DNA from: an uncultured Oscillospiraceae bacterium
GTDB lineage: Bacteria; Bacillota; Clostridia; Oscillospirales; Oscillospiraceae
Assembly: GCA_934659445.1 (NCBI GenBank)
Contig: CAKUHV010000001.1
Location: 1-64,000, forward strand
Direction: 5' to 3'
Length of the DNA stretch: 64,000 nucleotides
Part shown: positions 40,994 to 49,798 of the stretch, piece by piece
Layout of the letters: each line of letters starts with the position of its first letter
Numbering within the stretch: the first letter of the stretch is position 1
Notes under the pieces: generated by a model
The model's database searches: none
What the model saw: only the letters and a program-made list of their open reading frames with translations
Told to the model about the DNA's origin: nothing
Position numbers and translations under genes: made by a program

Positions 40994-42568
40994 TCAGCCC
41001 CGGCCCAGAATGGCATCCAGGTCCTGCTGGGGGGCGGTGACCGGCCGCAGGCCGTAGGTGTCCACCAGCACCTTGACCACGCTTTCGGACAGGAAGGCGG
41101 GCATGGTGGGCCCCAGATACATATTTTTGATCCCCAGAGACAGCAGGGTCAGCAGGATGCACACCGCCTTCTGCTCATACCAGGACAGCACCAGGGTCAG
41201 GGGCAGATCGTTCACCGTGCAGCCGAAGGCGTCCGCCAGAGCCAGAGCCACCTTGACGGCGCTGTAGGCGTCGTTGCACTGGCCCATGTCCAGAATGCGG
41301 GGGATGCCGCCGATCTCCCCCAGGTCCAGGTCGTTAAAGCGGTATTTGCCGCAGGCCAGGGTGAGGATCAGGGTGTCCATGGGGGTGTGCTTGACAAAGT
41401 CGGTGTAGTAGTTGCGGCCGGGGTGGGCCCCGTCGCACCCGCCTACCAGAAAGATGTGCTTTACCGCGCCGCTTTTGATGGCGGCGATCAGGGGCTCCGC
41501 CCGGGCCAGCACCGCCCCGTGGGCAAAGCCGGTGGTCAGCATATGGCCGCCGTTGATGCCGCTCATGCTGCGGTCGTGGGGGTAGCCCCCCAGCTGCAGG
41601 GCCTGCTCGATGATGGGGGAGAAGTCCTTGTGCCCCTGTTCGTCCGCCGGGATGTGCCGCAGGCCGGGAAAGCCCACCACCGAGGTGGTGTATACCCGGT
41701 CGGCATAGCTGGGCCGGGGCGGCATGATGCAGTTGGTGGTGAACAGCACCGGGGCGGGCAGATCCTGAAACTCCTTCTGCTGGTTCTGCCATGCGGTGCC
41801 AAAGTTGCCCGCCAGATGGGGGAACTGCTTCAGCTTTGGATAGCCGTGGGCAGGCAGCATCTCCGAGTGGGTGTATACGTTAATGCCCCGGTCCCGGGTC
41901 TGCTCCAGCAGCTGGTGCAGGTCCTCCAGGTCGTGGCCGGACACCACGATGAAGGGCCCGGCCTTGACGTCCACGTTCACCCGGGTGGGCTCCGGGGTGC
42001 CGAAGCTCCCGGTGTTGGCCCGGTCCAGCAGGGCCATGCACTTCAGGTTCACCTGGCCGAACTCCATGATCAGGGCCAGCCACTCCTCCACGGTGTGCTC
42101 CTGCGCCAGAGCGCACAGCCCTTTGACGAACCAGCCGGATACGTCCGGGTCGTCATAGCCCAGCCGGGCGGCATGGTGGGCATAGGCCGCCATGCCCTTC
42201 ATGCCGAACAGCAAAGTGGAGCGGAGAGAGACGATGTCCGTCTCCCCCTTCCACAGGGGGAAGGGGCGGCCAAAGCTGCGGCCCCCCAGCCGGGCGGTCT
42301 TGTCCTCCACCTGGCGGGTGAAGTCCCGGATGGCGGTGTTATCGAAGTTTACATTGGTCAGGGTGGTGAACAGCCCGTCCGCCAGCAGGCGCAGCGTCTC
42401 GCCGTCCGCCGGTCCGGCGGCCTGGGCCGCCTGGGCCAGGCAGATCAGGGCCTGTATCAGGCCGTCCTGGAGCAGGGCGGTGTCCGGCTGCTTGCCGCAC
42501 ACGCCCACCTGGGTGCAGCCCTTGCCCCCGGCGGTTTGCTGACACTGGAAACAGAACATATCAGGCAT
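40994..42568 (-). CDS. hcp: Hydroxylamine reductase / hybrid cluster protein
   Basis: 524 residues. N-terminal FCFQCQQTAGGKGCTQVGVCG supplies four cysteines (6, 9, 18, 24) for the [4Fe-4S] cluster. Hybrid-cluster ligands appear in VVSGHDLEDLHQLLEQT, CIMPPRPSY, VGGCDGAHPGR and LTLACGKYRFN. Short-spacer class I layout. It reduces NO or hydroxylamine under nitrosative stress in anaerobes. The ATG follows GGAGGGG. A 27-bp dyad lies about 55-80 nt upstream. Confidence 0.95.
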   Translation of the reverse strand: MPDMFCFQCQQTAGGKGCTQVGVCGKQPDTALLQDGLIQALICLAQAAQAAGPADGETLRLLADGLFTTLTNVNFDNTAIRDFTRQVEDKTARLGGRSFGRPFPLWKGETDIVSLRSTLLFGMKGMAAYAHHAARLGYDDPDVSGWFVKGLCALAQEHTVEEWLALIMEFGQVNLKCMALLDRANTGSFGTPEPTRVNVDVKAGPFIVVSGHDLEDLHQLLEQTRDRGINVYTHSEMLPAHGYPKLKQFPHLAGNFGTAWQNQQKEFQDLPAPVLFTTNCIMPPRPSYADRVYTTSVVGFPGLRHIPADEQGHKDFSPIIEQALQLGGYPHDRSMSGINGGHMLTTGFAHGAVLARAEPLIAAIKSGAVKHIFLVGGCDGAHPGRNYYTDFVKHTPMDTLILTLACGKYRFNDLDLGEIGGIPRILDMGQCNDAYSAVKVALALADAFGCTVNDLPLTLVLSWYEQKAVCILLTLLSLGIKNMYLGPTMPAFLSESVVKVLVDTYGLRPVTAPQQDLDAILGRG

Positions 42569-42623
42569 AAAAGGTCCCCTCCGATCTCAGTCGTTGGGGA
42601 GTAGTGTGCCCGGAACTATATGA

Positions 42624-42650
42624 AAAATGCGCGGCATGGCCGTGCATTTT
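42624..42650. promoter_or_regulatory. Dyad upstream of hcp
   Basis: AAAATGC-CGGC and complement around ATG, 27 bp with one mismatch pair. Probably an operator for hcp expression; the regulator is unknown. Confidence 0.45.
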
Positions 42651-42657
42651 AGGTATT

Positions 42658-42690
42658 GTGAGCCCCGCCCCCTGCGGGGGCGGGGCTCAC
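42658..42690 (-). terminator. Hairpin after the lipoprotein gene
   Basis: Perfect 15-bp stem GTGAGCCCCGCCCCC with complement and TGC loop. No U-run on the minus strand, but it is positioned 10 nt past the stop. Confidence 0.55.
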
Positions 42691-42700
42691 AGCAAAATTT

Positions 42701-43183
42701 TTATGGCTTGCACCGGCCGCAGGGGGCGTAGCCCTGGGCCTCCAGAAGGTCGCGGGTGCCGGTGATCAGGTTGCCCTCGTTGGCGTTCTCGCCGGTGAGC
42801 TGAAAGCCGATGAGGTGGCAGCGGTTATAGATGTACTTCCCGTCCACAAAGTCATACTTTGCGGTTTTCCAGCCGCTGGGCTTCACCTGCCCGATGGCGC
42901 CCCGGGGCTCGGTGGGCATCAGGTCGGCGCCGATGCAGACATAGGCCGTGCCGCAGCGGCCCAGCTCGTCCAGGGGGCTGTACTCCTCGAAGGATCCGGC
43001 GGTCAGTTCCTCCTGAGTAAAGAAGGGGACGTTTCCGTTGAGCTCCACATAGGGCTGTCCAGAGTACTCCGGAAGGGCGGACTGGTCGATAACTGTCTGC
43101 CGAGCGGGGCCGGCGGTCTCGCAGCCGGTGAGCAGGACCAGAAGGAGCATCAAGGGGAGCAGCGCACGTTTGAGCTTATGCAC
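42701..43183 (-). CDS. Lipoprotein DNA/RNA non-specific endonuclease, internally deleted
   Basis: 160 residues. The signal has a lipobox LLTGC (Cys21). Residues 46-144 match the front of the Endonuclea_NS_2 domain: YVELNGNVPFF, EYSPLDELGRCGTAYVCIG, RGAIGQVKPSGW and YNRCHLIGFQLTGENANEGNLITGTR, with the catalytic-type His123. The protein then jumps straight to DLLEAQGYAPCGRCKP, which in full-length homologues follows a second TGTR/TGSR-like site near the end, so the nuclease core's second half is missing. Probably inactive. The GTG start overlaps the upstream gene's stop by 8 nt. Confidence 0.7.
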   Translation of the reverse strand: MHKLKRALLPLMLLLVLLTGCETAGPARQTVIDQSALPEYSGQPYVELNGNVPFFTQEELTAGSFEEYSPLDELGRCGTAYVCIGADLMPTEPRGAIGQVKPSGWKTAKYDFVDGKYIYNRCHLIGFQLTGENANEGNLITGTRDLLEAQGYAPCGRCKP

Positions 43184-43589
43184 GGACGTACACCTCCTGG
43201 GTGATCCTGTCGTGGGAGGAGCCGGGGAAGTCCCCGCTTTCCGCCAGCCGCCAGCCGCTCAGATCCAGATCGAAGGACAGATCTGCGGGAGAGACGCGGT
43301 TCCAGCGGAACAGAATGAGCCGTTCGATCCGCTCCGCCGTCGGCCGGGGGGAGCGGTCCTCTAAAAAGCAGAAGTCCCCCGGAGGGGCCTGAGCGAGGAA
43401 GTTCTCGTCCACCCGGACGCTGCGGCCCTCCAGCTCCCGCCGGAACTGGGCGGCGGAGCAGCCGTCCATCCAGAGGGTGCGGCCTCCGGCCAGCTCCAGC
43501 ATCCGCTGCCGCAGCAGGCGGTCCCGGCTCTGCCGCCGGCGGTTGAACATCAGGCCCATGTTGTCGTCTACGGCAGCCATCAGGATCAT
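43176..43589 (-). CDS. Conserved hypothetical protein
   Basis: 137 residues, soluble, no membrane segment. It begins MILMAAVDDNMGLMFNRRRQSRD with LRQRMLELAGGRTLWMD following; later GDFCFLED, FRWNRVSPAD and FPGSSHDRITQEVYV. I recall similar proteins in gut clostridia but no established function; I do not trust the ribonuclease label sometimes attached. The start at 43589 follows AGGGGGT; the frames to 43661 and 43686 run into repeat B. It overlaps the nuclease gene by 8 nt (GTGCATAA), implying coupled translation. Confidence 0.65.
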   Translation of the reverse strand: MILMAAVDDNMGLMFNRRRQSRDRLLRQRMLELAGGRTLWMDGCSAAQFRRELEGRSVRVDENFLAQAPPGDFCFLEDRSPRPTAERIERLILFRWNRVSPADLSFDLDLSGWRLAESGDFPGSSHDRITQEVYVRA

Positions 43590-43616
43590 GGCGTACCCCC
43601 TGCAATAAACGTCCTC

Positions 43617-43701
43617 CCAATTCTTTTTTGTGTTCCCCGCCCCGCAGGGGGCGGGGAACACCGGTATTTCTTCTGCAAAGGGACACGAAATGAAATTGGG
43701 A
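43617..43701. repeat. Structured intergenic repeat, family B, copy 2
   Basis: Outer arms TCCCAATT...TTGTGTTCCC and GGGACACGAAATGAAATTGGGA pair; nested within is a GTGTTCCCCGCC / GGCGGGGAACAC hairpin. Compared with copy 1 the inner stem has changed on both sides (CTCCCC/GGGGAG versus TTCCCC/GGGGAA), so pairing is kept. Confidence 0.75.
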
Positions 43702-43710
43702 TTATAAAAT

Positions 43711-43746
43711 AAGTCGGAGCAAGCGATACAAAGCTTGCTCCGACTT
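43711..43746 (-). terminator. Terminator of tRNA-Arg(ACG)
   Basis: 14-bp stem AAGTCGGAGCAAGC with complement, immediately after the tRNA, then TTATTTTATAAT on the minus strand. Confidence 0.85.
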
Positions 43747-43822
43747 GGTACGGCTGAAGGGATTCGAACCCCCGACCTACTGGTTCGTAGCCAGTCACTC
43801 TATCCAACTGAGCTACAGCCGC
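43746..43822 (-). tRNA. tRNA-Arg, anticodon ACG
   Basis: Complete cloverleaf on the minus strand: acceptor GCGGCTG pairing with CAGCCGT, D-arm TAGCTCAGTTGGATAGAG, anticodon loop CTACGAA (ACG), T-arm with GGTTCGAATCC and encoded CCA end. The first acceptor pair is G-U. ACG is normally read as inosine-CG for CGN codons. Confidence 0.95.
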
Positions 43823-43858
43823 ATACCGAAAAGAGGATCCCCTCTTAACAGCTTGGTC

Positions 43859-43887
43859 AGTATAGCACCTCTCTCCGGAAATTGCAA
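43859..43887 (-). promoter_or_regulatory. Promoter of tRNA-Arg(ACG)
   Basis: Minus strand -35 TTGCAA (43882-43887), 17-nt spacer, -10 TATACT (43859-43864). Confidence 0.75.
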
Positions 43888-43936
43888 GAGTTTTTTTCAT
43901 GTTTTCCCGTTTTTCTTTGTATGTCTACAATACACC

Positions 43937-43965
43937 TTGCTTTTTAGGGAAAATTATTATACTAT
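43937..43965 (+). promoter_or_regulatory. Promoter of the membrane protein-metG run
   Basis: -35 TTGCTT (43937-43942), 17-nt spacer, -10 TACTAT (43960-43965) in a strongly AT-rich stretch. Confidence 0.6.
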
Positions 43966-44016
43966 ATAGATTCGGCGATAGTCTGCGCGTTTTTTGCCGC
44001 GAAGGAGGGCGCTCCT

Positions 44017-44886
44017 ATGAAAAAACATATCCTGCTGCCCCTGCTGGCCCTGGCCGGGGGCGGCGTCGGTCTGGTCCTGCACCGGTGGGAGCTCTCTCTG
44101 GCTGCGGACGAGGCCACTGGGCTGCTCGGCTCCGGCCAGCCCGCCACCGCGGTTCTGGCCGTACTGGCCATCGCCCTGACCGCGGCGCTGGCGCTTCTGT
44201 GCCGGGGGGGCTGCGCCCCGAAGGACTGGCGGGACGGCCTGCGCTGCCCCCTGTCCGGCTGGATGGCCCTGATGGTGGCCGCCGCCCTGCTTCTGCTGGC
44301 CTGCGGGGGACTTACCGTCTCCTCCGCCATCCGGCGGCTGGCCCTGTGGCGCATGGACCCCGACCGCAACGCCCTGCCCATCATGGACGGCCTGCTGGCC
44401 CTGTCCTGCCTGCCTGCGGCTTTGGCCATGCTCAAGCTGGGTCAGGGGGGCTATCGGGGCAGCCTGACTCAGGAGGACCGCTGGATGACCGCCCTGCCGG
44501 GGTACGCCGCCGTGTTCTGGGCCGTGTCCGCCTATCAGCAGAACGCCATCTCCCCCTACCCCATGCAGTATGTGTGGACCGTTCTGTCCTGTGTGTGCCT
44601 GCTGCTGGCCTTTTACCTCTTTGCTGCCGGGGCCTTCGGCGCCCGGTTCTCCGGTCTGTTCCCCCTGTTCGCCCTGGTGGGGATCGTTCTGGAGCTCATC
44701 GCCATGGGCGACCCGGCTCTGACCCGGCTGGAGCTTTTGCAGCGCACCGCCTTTCTGCTGACGGCCATGGGTCTTGTCTGCCCCGCCCTGCGCGCCCGGT
44801 TCGGCCCCGCCTGGACGGAGGAGGAGCTGGCCCGCAGTCTGGCCCATGAGGACGAGGAGGACCCCGGCGAAGATGCCGATGAATGA
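44017..44886 (+). CDS. Polytopic membrane protein of unknown function
   Basis: 289 residues with about seven hydrophobic segments and a short acidic tail (HEDEEDPGEDADE). No family recognised. The ATG follows AAGGAGGG. It ends 45 nt before metG and shares its promoter, but the location gives no clear functional hint. Confidence 0.7.
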   Translation: MKKHILLPLLALAGGGVGLVLHRWELSLAADEATGLLGSGQPATAVLAVLAIALTAALALLCRGGCAPKDWRDGLRCPLSGWMALMVAAALLLLACGGLTVSSAIRRLALWRMDPDRNALPIMDGLLALSCLPAALAMLKLGQGGYRGSLTQEDRWMTALPGYAAVFWAVSAYQQNAISPYPMQYVWTVLSCVCLLLAFYLFAAGAFGARFSGLFPLFALVGIVLELIAMGDPALTRLELLQRTAFLLTAMGLVCPALRARFGPAWTEEELARSLAHEDEEDPGEDADE

Positions 44887-44931
44887 CCGCCCACCGTGGC
44901 GTCACCGATAAAATGGAAGGAATGATCGACT

Positions 44932-46905
44932 ATGAGCGAACGGGAAAAGTTCTATATCACCACGCCCATCTATTACCCCAGCGATAAGCTGCACATCGGC
45001 CACACCTACTGCACCGTGGCCACCGACACCATGGCCCGGTATAAGCGGCTGAAGGGCTGCGACGTCATGTTCCTCACCGGAACGGATGAACATGGCCAGA
45101 AGATCGAGGACAAGGCCAAGGAGGCCGGCGTCACCCCCAAGGAGTTTGTAGACGGTATCGTGGAGGGCCCCCGGGGCGTCAAGGATCTGTGGAAGCTGAT
45201 GAATATTTCCAACGACCGGTTCATCCGCACCACCGACGATTACCATGTGGAGTCCATCCAGAAGATCTTCCGGAAGATGTATGAGAAGGGCGACATCTAT
45301 AAGGGCAAATATGTGGGCAAGTACTGCAAGCCCTGCGAGTCCTTCTGGACGGAGACCCAGCTGGTGGACGGAAAGTGCCCCGACTGCGGCCGGGATGTAG
45401 TGGACGCCGAGGAGGAGGCATACTTCTTCCGCCTGTCCAAGTATGCCGACAGGGTGCAGCACCTGCTGGAGGACACCGACTTTCTGCAGCCCCGCTCCCG
45501 GGTGAACGAGATGGTGAACAATTTCATCAAGCCCGGTCTGGAGGACCTGTGCGTGTCCCGCACCAGCTTCACCTGGGGCATTCCCGTGGACTTCGACCCG
45601 GGCCACGTGGTCTATGTGTGGGTGGACGCCCTGTTCAACTACACCACCGCCCTGGGCTTTCTGAACGAGAAGTACCACGACTATGACAGGTACTGGCCCG
45701 CCGACGTCCACTTTGTGGGCAAGGAGATCGTGCGGTTCCACTCCATTATCTGGCCCGCCATGCTGATGAGCATGGAGATGCCCCTGCCCAAGCACGTGTT
45801 CGGCCACGGCTGGCTGCTTCTGGACGGCGGCAAGATGTCCAAGTCCAAGGGCAATGTGGTGGATCCCTATGTGCTGGCGGAGATGTTCGGGGTGGACGCC
45901 CTGCGCTTCTTCCTGCTGCGCACCTTCCCCTTCGGCAGCGACGGCAACTTCTCCAACGAGGCGCTGATCAGCACCATCAACGTGGATCTGGCCAACGACC
46001 TGGGCAATCTGCTCAGCCGCACCGTGTCCATGGTGGGCAAGTACTTCGGCGGCACCCTGCCCCAGGTCCAGGCGGTGGACGCCGAGAAGGACGCCGAGCT
46101 GGAGGGCCTGATCGCCGGGCTGCGGGACAGGTATGAGGAGCAGATGGAGCACTTCGCCTTCCAGAACGCTCTGGCAGAGATCTTCAAGGTCATTGGCCGG
46201 GCCAACAAGTATATCGACGAGAACGCCCCCTGGGTTCTGGCCAAGGATATGGACGCCAACGGTCCCCGTCTGGCCCGGGTGATGTATAACCTGCTGGAGG
46301 TGCTGCGGGTATCCGCCATCCTGCTGACCCCCTTCATCCCCACCTCCGCCGCCGAGGTGCTCAAGCAGATCGGCGCGGACGAGGGGTGCTCCACCTGGCA
46401 GGCCGCCGGCGTTTACGGCGCTCTGCCCGACAACGTCACCGTGAACCGGGGCGAGAACCTGTTCCCCCGGGTGGACGCAGAAAAGGCCCTGGCCCGGCTG
46501 GAGGAGATCCAGGAGCAGGCCAAGCGGGCCGCCAGGCCCGCCCTGGAGGTGGAGCCCCAGCTGGCGGAAAAGGTGGATTTCGATACCTTCTGCAAGAGCG
46601 ACTTCCGCGCCGTGAAGGTCAAGGACTGTCAGGCGGTGAAGAAGAGCGATAAGCTGCTGCGCTTTACGCTGGACGACGGCACCGGCACCGACCGGCAGAT
46701 CCTGTCCGGCATCCACAAGTTCTACGAGCCGGAGGAGCTGGTGGGCAAGACCCTGGTGGCCATCGTGAACCTGCCCCCCCGGAAGATGATGGGCTTTGAG
46801 TCCAACGGTATGCTCATCTCCGCCGTCCACACCGAGCACGGGGAGGAGAAGCTGAACCTGATCATGCTGGACGACAAGATCCCCGCCGGGGCCAAGATGT
46901 GCTGA
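44932..46905 (+). CDS. metG: Methionyl-tRNA synthetase with C-terminal tRNA-binding domain
   Basis: 657 residues. Class I motifs are HIGH (21-24) and KMSKS (about 302-306). A zinc knuckle YCKPCESFW...KCPDCGRD lies near 130-155, and FTWGIPV is in the catalytic core. The final 110 residues (VDFDTFCKSDFRAVKVKDCQ...GFESNGMLISA) are the EMAP-II/Trbp111-like domain that gives dimeric MetRS. No T-box precedes it. Confidence 0.96.
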   Translation: MSEREKFYITTPIYYPSDKLHIGHTYCTVATDTMARYKRLKGCDVMFLTGTDEHGQKIEDKAKEAGVTPKEFVDGIVEGPRGVKDLWKLMNISNDRFIRTTDDYHVESIQKIFRKMYEKGDIYKGKYVGKYCKPCESFWTETQLVDGKCPDCGRDVVDAEEEAYFFRLSKYADRVQHLLEDTDFLQPRSRVNEMVNNFIKPGLEDLCVSRTSFTWGIPVDFDPGHVVYVWVDALFNYTTALGFLNEKYHDYDRYWPADVHFVGKEIVRFHSIIWPAMLMSMEMPLPKHVFGHGWLLLDGGKMSKSKGNVVDPYVLAEMFGVDALRFFLLRTFPFGSDGNFSNEALISTINVDLANDLGNLLSRTVSMVGKYFGGTLPQVQAVDAEKDAELEGLIAGLRDRYEEQMEHFAFQNALAEIFKVIGRANKYIDENAPWVLAKDMDANGPRLARVMYNLLEVLRVSAILLTPFIPTSAAEVLKQIGADEGCSTWQAAGVYGALPDNVTVNRGENLFPRVDAEKALARLEEIQEQAKRAARPALEVEPQLAEKVDFDTFCKSDFRAVKVKDCQAVKKSDKLLRFTLDDGTGTDRQILSGIHKFYEPEELVGKTLVAIVNLPPRKMMGFESNGMLISAVHTEHGEEKLNLIMLDDKIPAGAKMC

Positions 46906-46960
46906 GAATACCCGCCGCCGGGGCTGTGATGCAGCCCCGGCGCTTTACAGGAGGGATACC

Positions 46961-47617
46961 ATGCGCCTGAACTGCGCGATCTTTGATATGGACGGCACCG
47001 TTCTGGACTCCATGCAGGCCTGGGTGGACGCCATCGGCCACATCCTCACCAGCCGGGGCATCACGCCCCCCGCCGACCTGCGGGAGATCACCCGTCCCCT
47101 GAACGGCGCCCAGGTGGCGGTCTATCTGCGGCGGAACTATCTCCCCGAGCTCACGGATCAGAAGCTGGGGGACGAGGTGGCCGCCTATATGAGGGACTTC
47201 TACTGCAGCCGTGTGCAGGCCAAGGCCGGGGTGAAGAACTTTCTGTCCCTGCTGAAGATGGAGGGGGTGCAGTGCTATCTGGCCACCGCCACCCACCGGG
47301 AGCTGGTGCGCCGCGCCATCGCCCACGCCGGACTGGAGCCCTATTTCAAGGGGATCATCACCTCGGCAGAGGTGGGCAAGAACAAGATCGACAGCCCGGA
47401 CATCTACGAGTGGGCCATGAAGCGCATGGGGGGCAATAAAGCGGACACCGTGGTGTTCGAGGACGCCCTGTTCGCCATCCGCACAGCCAAAAAGGCGGGC
47501 TTCCGGGTGGCCGGCGTATACGACCCGGATTCCGAGACGGATCAGGAGGAGATCCGCGCCCTGAGCGACTACTACATCACCTCCTTCGAGGAGCTGTATC
47601 AGACCGAGCAAAGGTGA
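46961..47617 (+). CDS. HAD-superfamily phosphatase
   Basis: 218 residues. Motif I FDMDGTVLDS (nucleophile Asp8, acid Asp10), motif II LATATHREL, motif III Lys in VGKNKIDSPDIY, and motif IV VFEDALFAIRTAKKAGF. This is the beta-phosphoglucomutase/phosphoglycolate phosphatase-like subfamily with a helical cap. Substrate unknown. Probably cotranscribed with metG (55 nt apart). The ATG follows AGGAGGG. Confidence 0.9.
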   Translation: MRLNCAIFDMDGTVLDSMQAWVDAIGHILTSRGITPPADLREITRPLNGAQVAVYLRRNYLPELTDQKLGDEVAAYMRDFYCSRVQAKAGVKNFLSLLKMEGVQCYLATATHRELVRRAIAHAGLEPYFKGIITSAEVGKNKIDSPDIYEWAMKRMGGNKADTVVFEDALFAIRTAKKAGFRVAGVYDPDSETDQEEIRALSDYYITSFEELYQTEQR

Positions 47618-47623
47618 CACACC

Positions 47624-47660
47624 GGCCCATGTCCCCGCCCAAAAGGGCCGGGACATGGGC
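47624..47660 (+). terminator. Stem-loop after the HAD gene
   Basis: GCCCATGTCCC pairs with GGGACATGGGC, with a further CCC-AAAA-GGG inside. No T-run; a weak terminator at most. Confidence 0.5.
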
Positions 47661-47815
47661 GGTATTGCTGTGGGGACGAGCTTTTTCTCTTTTCTTTTCC
47701 CGAATTATGTGGTATAGTCCATCTTGTATTCTTATTTTATCGCCCCAGCCCGCGGGGCATTCAGACAGCGGGCCCCGGGATGCGGTCCCGGGCATGTATG
47801 AAAAGGAAGTAACAC

Positions 47816-49726
47816 ATGACATTTGAACAGCTGGGGCTGAGCGCCCCCATTCTGAAGGCCCTGAAGGAGCAGGGCTATGTAAATCCGTCCCCCATTCAGG
47901 AGAAGGCCATTCCCCCCGCCCTGACGGGCCGGGACGTGCTGGGCTGCGCCCAGACGGGCACGGGCAAGACCTGCGCCTTTGCCGCCCCCATTTTGCAGCG
48001 GCTGGATGAGCGCCCCGCACAGGGCCGTCCCATCCGGGCTTTGATCCTTACCCCCACCCGGGAGCTGGCCATCCAGATCGGCGAGAGCTTTGACGCCTAC
48101 GGCAAATACCTGAAGCTGCGGCACACCGTGATCTTCGGCGGCGTGGGCCAGAACCCCCAGGTCGAGGCCCTGAAGCGGGGGGCAGACATTCTGGTGGCCA
48201 CCCCCGGCCGGCTGATGGATCTGTATCAGCAGGGCTTTGTCTCTCTGGATCAGCTGGAAATCTTCGTTCTGGACGAGGCCGACCGGATGCTGGACATGGG
48301 CTTCATCCACGACGTGAAGAAGATCCTGAAGTGGCTGCCCGCCAAGAAGCAGACCATGCTCTTCTCCGCCACCATGCCCGGCGAGGTGATGGAGCTGGTG
48401 AACTCCCTCCTGCGGGACCCCGCCCGGGTGGCGGTGGATCCCGTCTCCTCCCCGGTGGAGGCCATCGAGCAGCGGGTGTGCTTTGTGGACAAGGGGAACA
48501 AGACCCGCCTGCTGGCCTGGCTGCTGGAGCACGAGGGCGTAAAAAACGCCCTGGTGTTCACCCGCACCAAGCACGGGGCCAACAAGGTGGCCCGGGACCT
48601 GATGAAGGAGGGCGTCACCGCTGCGGCCATTCACGGCAACAAGAGCCAGACCGCCCGGCAGCAGGCCCTGAGCGACTTCAAGGCCGGCCGCATCCAGTGC
48701 CTGGTGGCCACGGACATCGCCGCCCGGGGGCTGGACATCGAAGAGCTGTCCCACGTATTCAACTACAACCTGCCCGAGGTCCCCGAGACCTATGTGCACC
48801 GTATCGGCCGCACCGGCCGGGCCGGCCGGGGGGGCGAGGCCATCTCCTTCTGTGATTTCGGCGAGAAACCGCTGTTGAAGGACATTGAGAAGCTGATGGG
48901 CCGCTCCGTCCCCGTGCTGGATGGGCACCCCTTCCCCATGCAGATCTTCGAGGCCCCCAAGCGGGACAAGAATGGCAAGATCATCAACGAGGAGGACGCC
49001 GAGGCCCGGGCCGCCGCCCGCCAGCTGAAGCGGGAGCGCGACCAGGCCCGCCAGGCGGCGGAAAAGGAGAAGCGGCAGAAGGAGCTGGAGCGCCAGCAGG
49101 CCGCCGCCCAGGTGCTGGAGCAGCAGGAGCCCGCCCCCAGGTCCCGCCGCCGCAGGAAGAAGAAGGCGGCCCCGGAGGCTGCGGCTCAGTCCCTGCCCCC
49201 TGTGGCGGATGAGCCCCTGGACGACTATCTGCCCCAGCGGCCCAAGCTCACCCGCCCCGGCGCCCTGCTGGACACGGGGGACGCCATGCCCAACACGGAG
49301 TTTAGCCGCCCCAACCCCTTTGACAGTGATATTATTATGGACGCAACGGCCCGACTGCTGGCCCCGCGCCGTCCGGTGTACGGCGCGGCGGAAACTGCGC
49401 GGCCCCAGAAGGGGGAGCGCAGCAGACAGAAAAAGTCCGGAGCGCAGCAGCCCAAGCATCGGGAAGAGCCCGTTCCAGCACAGGAGAAAACCCCTTCCGG
49501 CAAGAAGCACAGGGGCGGGAAGAAGTCCCAGCAGGCACAACGGGAGCGGACCGAAACCCAGAAGGAAGCTCCGGCTAAGGGCGGCGCGCCGCGGCAGAAG
49601 CAGAAGAACAATCGGCGTTCCAATGCCGGGCGGAGCCCGGTGGAACCCTTCCACTCTGGCCAGACCAAGGACTCCACCGAGCAGGCCAGTCTGATCAAGC
49701 CCTTCTATATCAATGTGGGCCGGTGA
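47816..49726 (+). CDS. DEAD-box RNA helicase, RhlE-like
   Basis: 636 residues. The Q motif (GYVNPSPIQ), AQTGTGKT (I), PTRELAIQ (Ia), TPGR (Ib), [13 protein letters not shown] (II), SATMP (III), VFTRTK (IV), [12 protein letters not shown] (V) and [10 protein letters not shown] (VI) all lie in the first 380 residues. The last 260 residues are Lys/Arg/Gln-rich, low-complexity and probably bind RNA. Likely acts in ribosome assembly or RNA decay. The ATG follows AAGGAAG. Confidence 0.93.
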   Translation: MTFEQLGLSAPILKALKEQGYVNPSPIQEKAIPPALTGRDVLGCAQTGTGKTCAFAAPILQRLDERPAQGRPIRALILTPTRELAIQIGESFDAYGKYLKLRHTVIFGGVGQNPQVEALKRGADILVATPGRLMDLYQQGFVSLDQLEIFVLDEADRMLDMGFIHDVKKILKWLPAKKQTMLFSATMPGEVMELVNSLLRDPARVAVDPVSSPVEAIEQRVCFVDKGNKTRLLAWLLEHEGVKNALVFTRTKHGANKVARDLMKEGVTAAAIHGNKSQTARQQALSDFKAGRIQCLVATDIAARGLDIEELSHVFNYNLPEVPETYVHRIGRTGRAGRGGEAISFCDFGEKPLLKDIEKLMGRSVPVLDGHPFPMQIFEAPKRDKNGKIINEEDAEARAAARQLKRERDQARQAAEKEKRQKELERQQAAAQVLEQQEPAPRSRRRRKKKAAPEAAAQSLPPVADEPLDDYLPQRPKLTRPGALLDTGDAMPNTEFSRPNPFDSDIIMDATARLLAPRRPVYGAAETARPQKGERSRQKKSGAQQPKHREEPVPAQEKTPSGKKHRGGKKSQQAQRERTETQKEAPAKGGAPRQKQKNNRRSNAGRSPVEPFHSGQTKDSTEQASLIKPFYINVGR

Positions 49727-49798
49727 CCCCGGGACGGCTCTGAAACAAGCTCTCAGAACGCAATCTAAAATACAGATCGAAATACGGAGGAGATCATC

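Noticed and set aside
39534-41057. 507-codon plus-strand frame over the NSS transporter
   Set aside because: Antisense shadow, no start signals, no domain.
41163-42604. Upstream extensions of several genes (for example ftsH to 6531, xre to 18030, prmA to 24638, the cmpB-like gene to 26635, mnmA to 54829)
   Set aside because: In each case a strong ribosome site and the family N-terminus place the start further in; the extensions overlap promoters or neighbouring genes.
43937-44931. T-box for metG
   Set aside because: No AGGTGGNACC-type core or stem I in the leader of the metG transcript.
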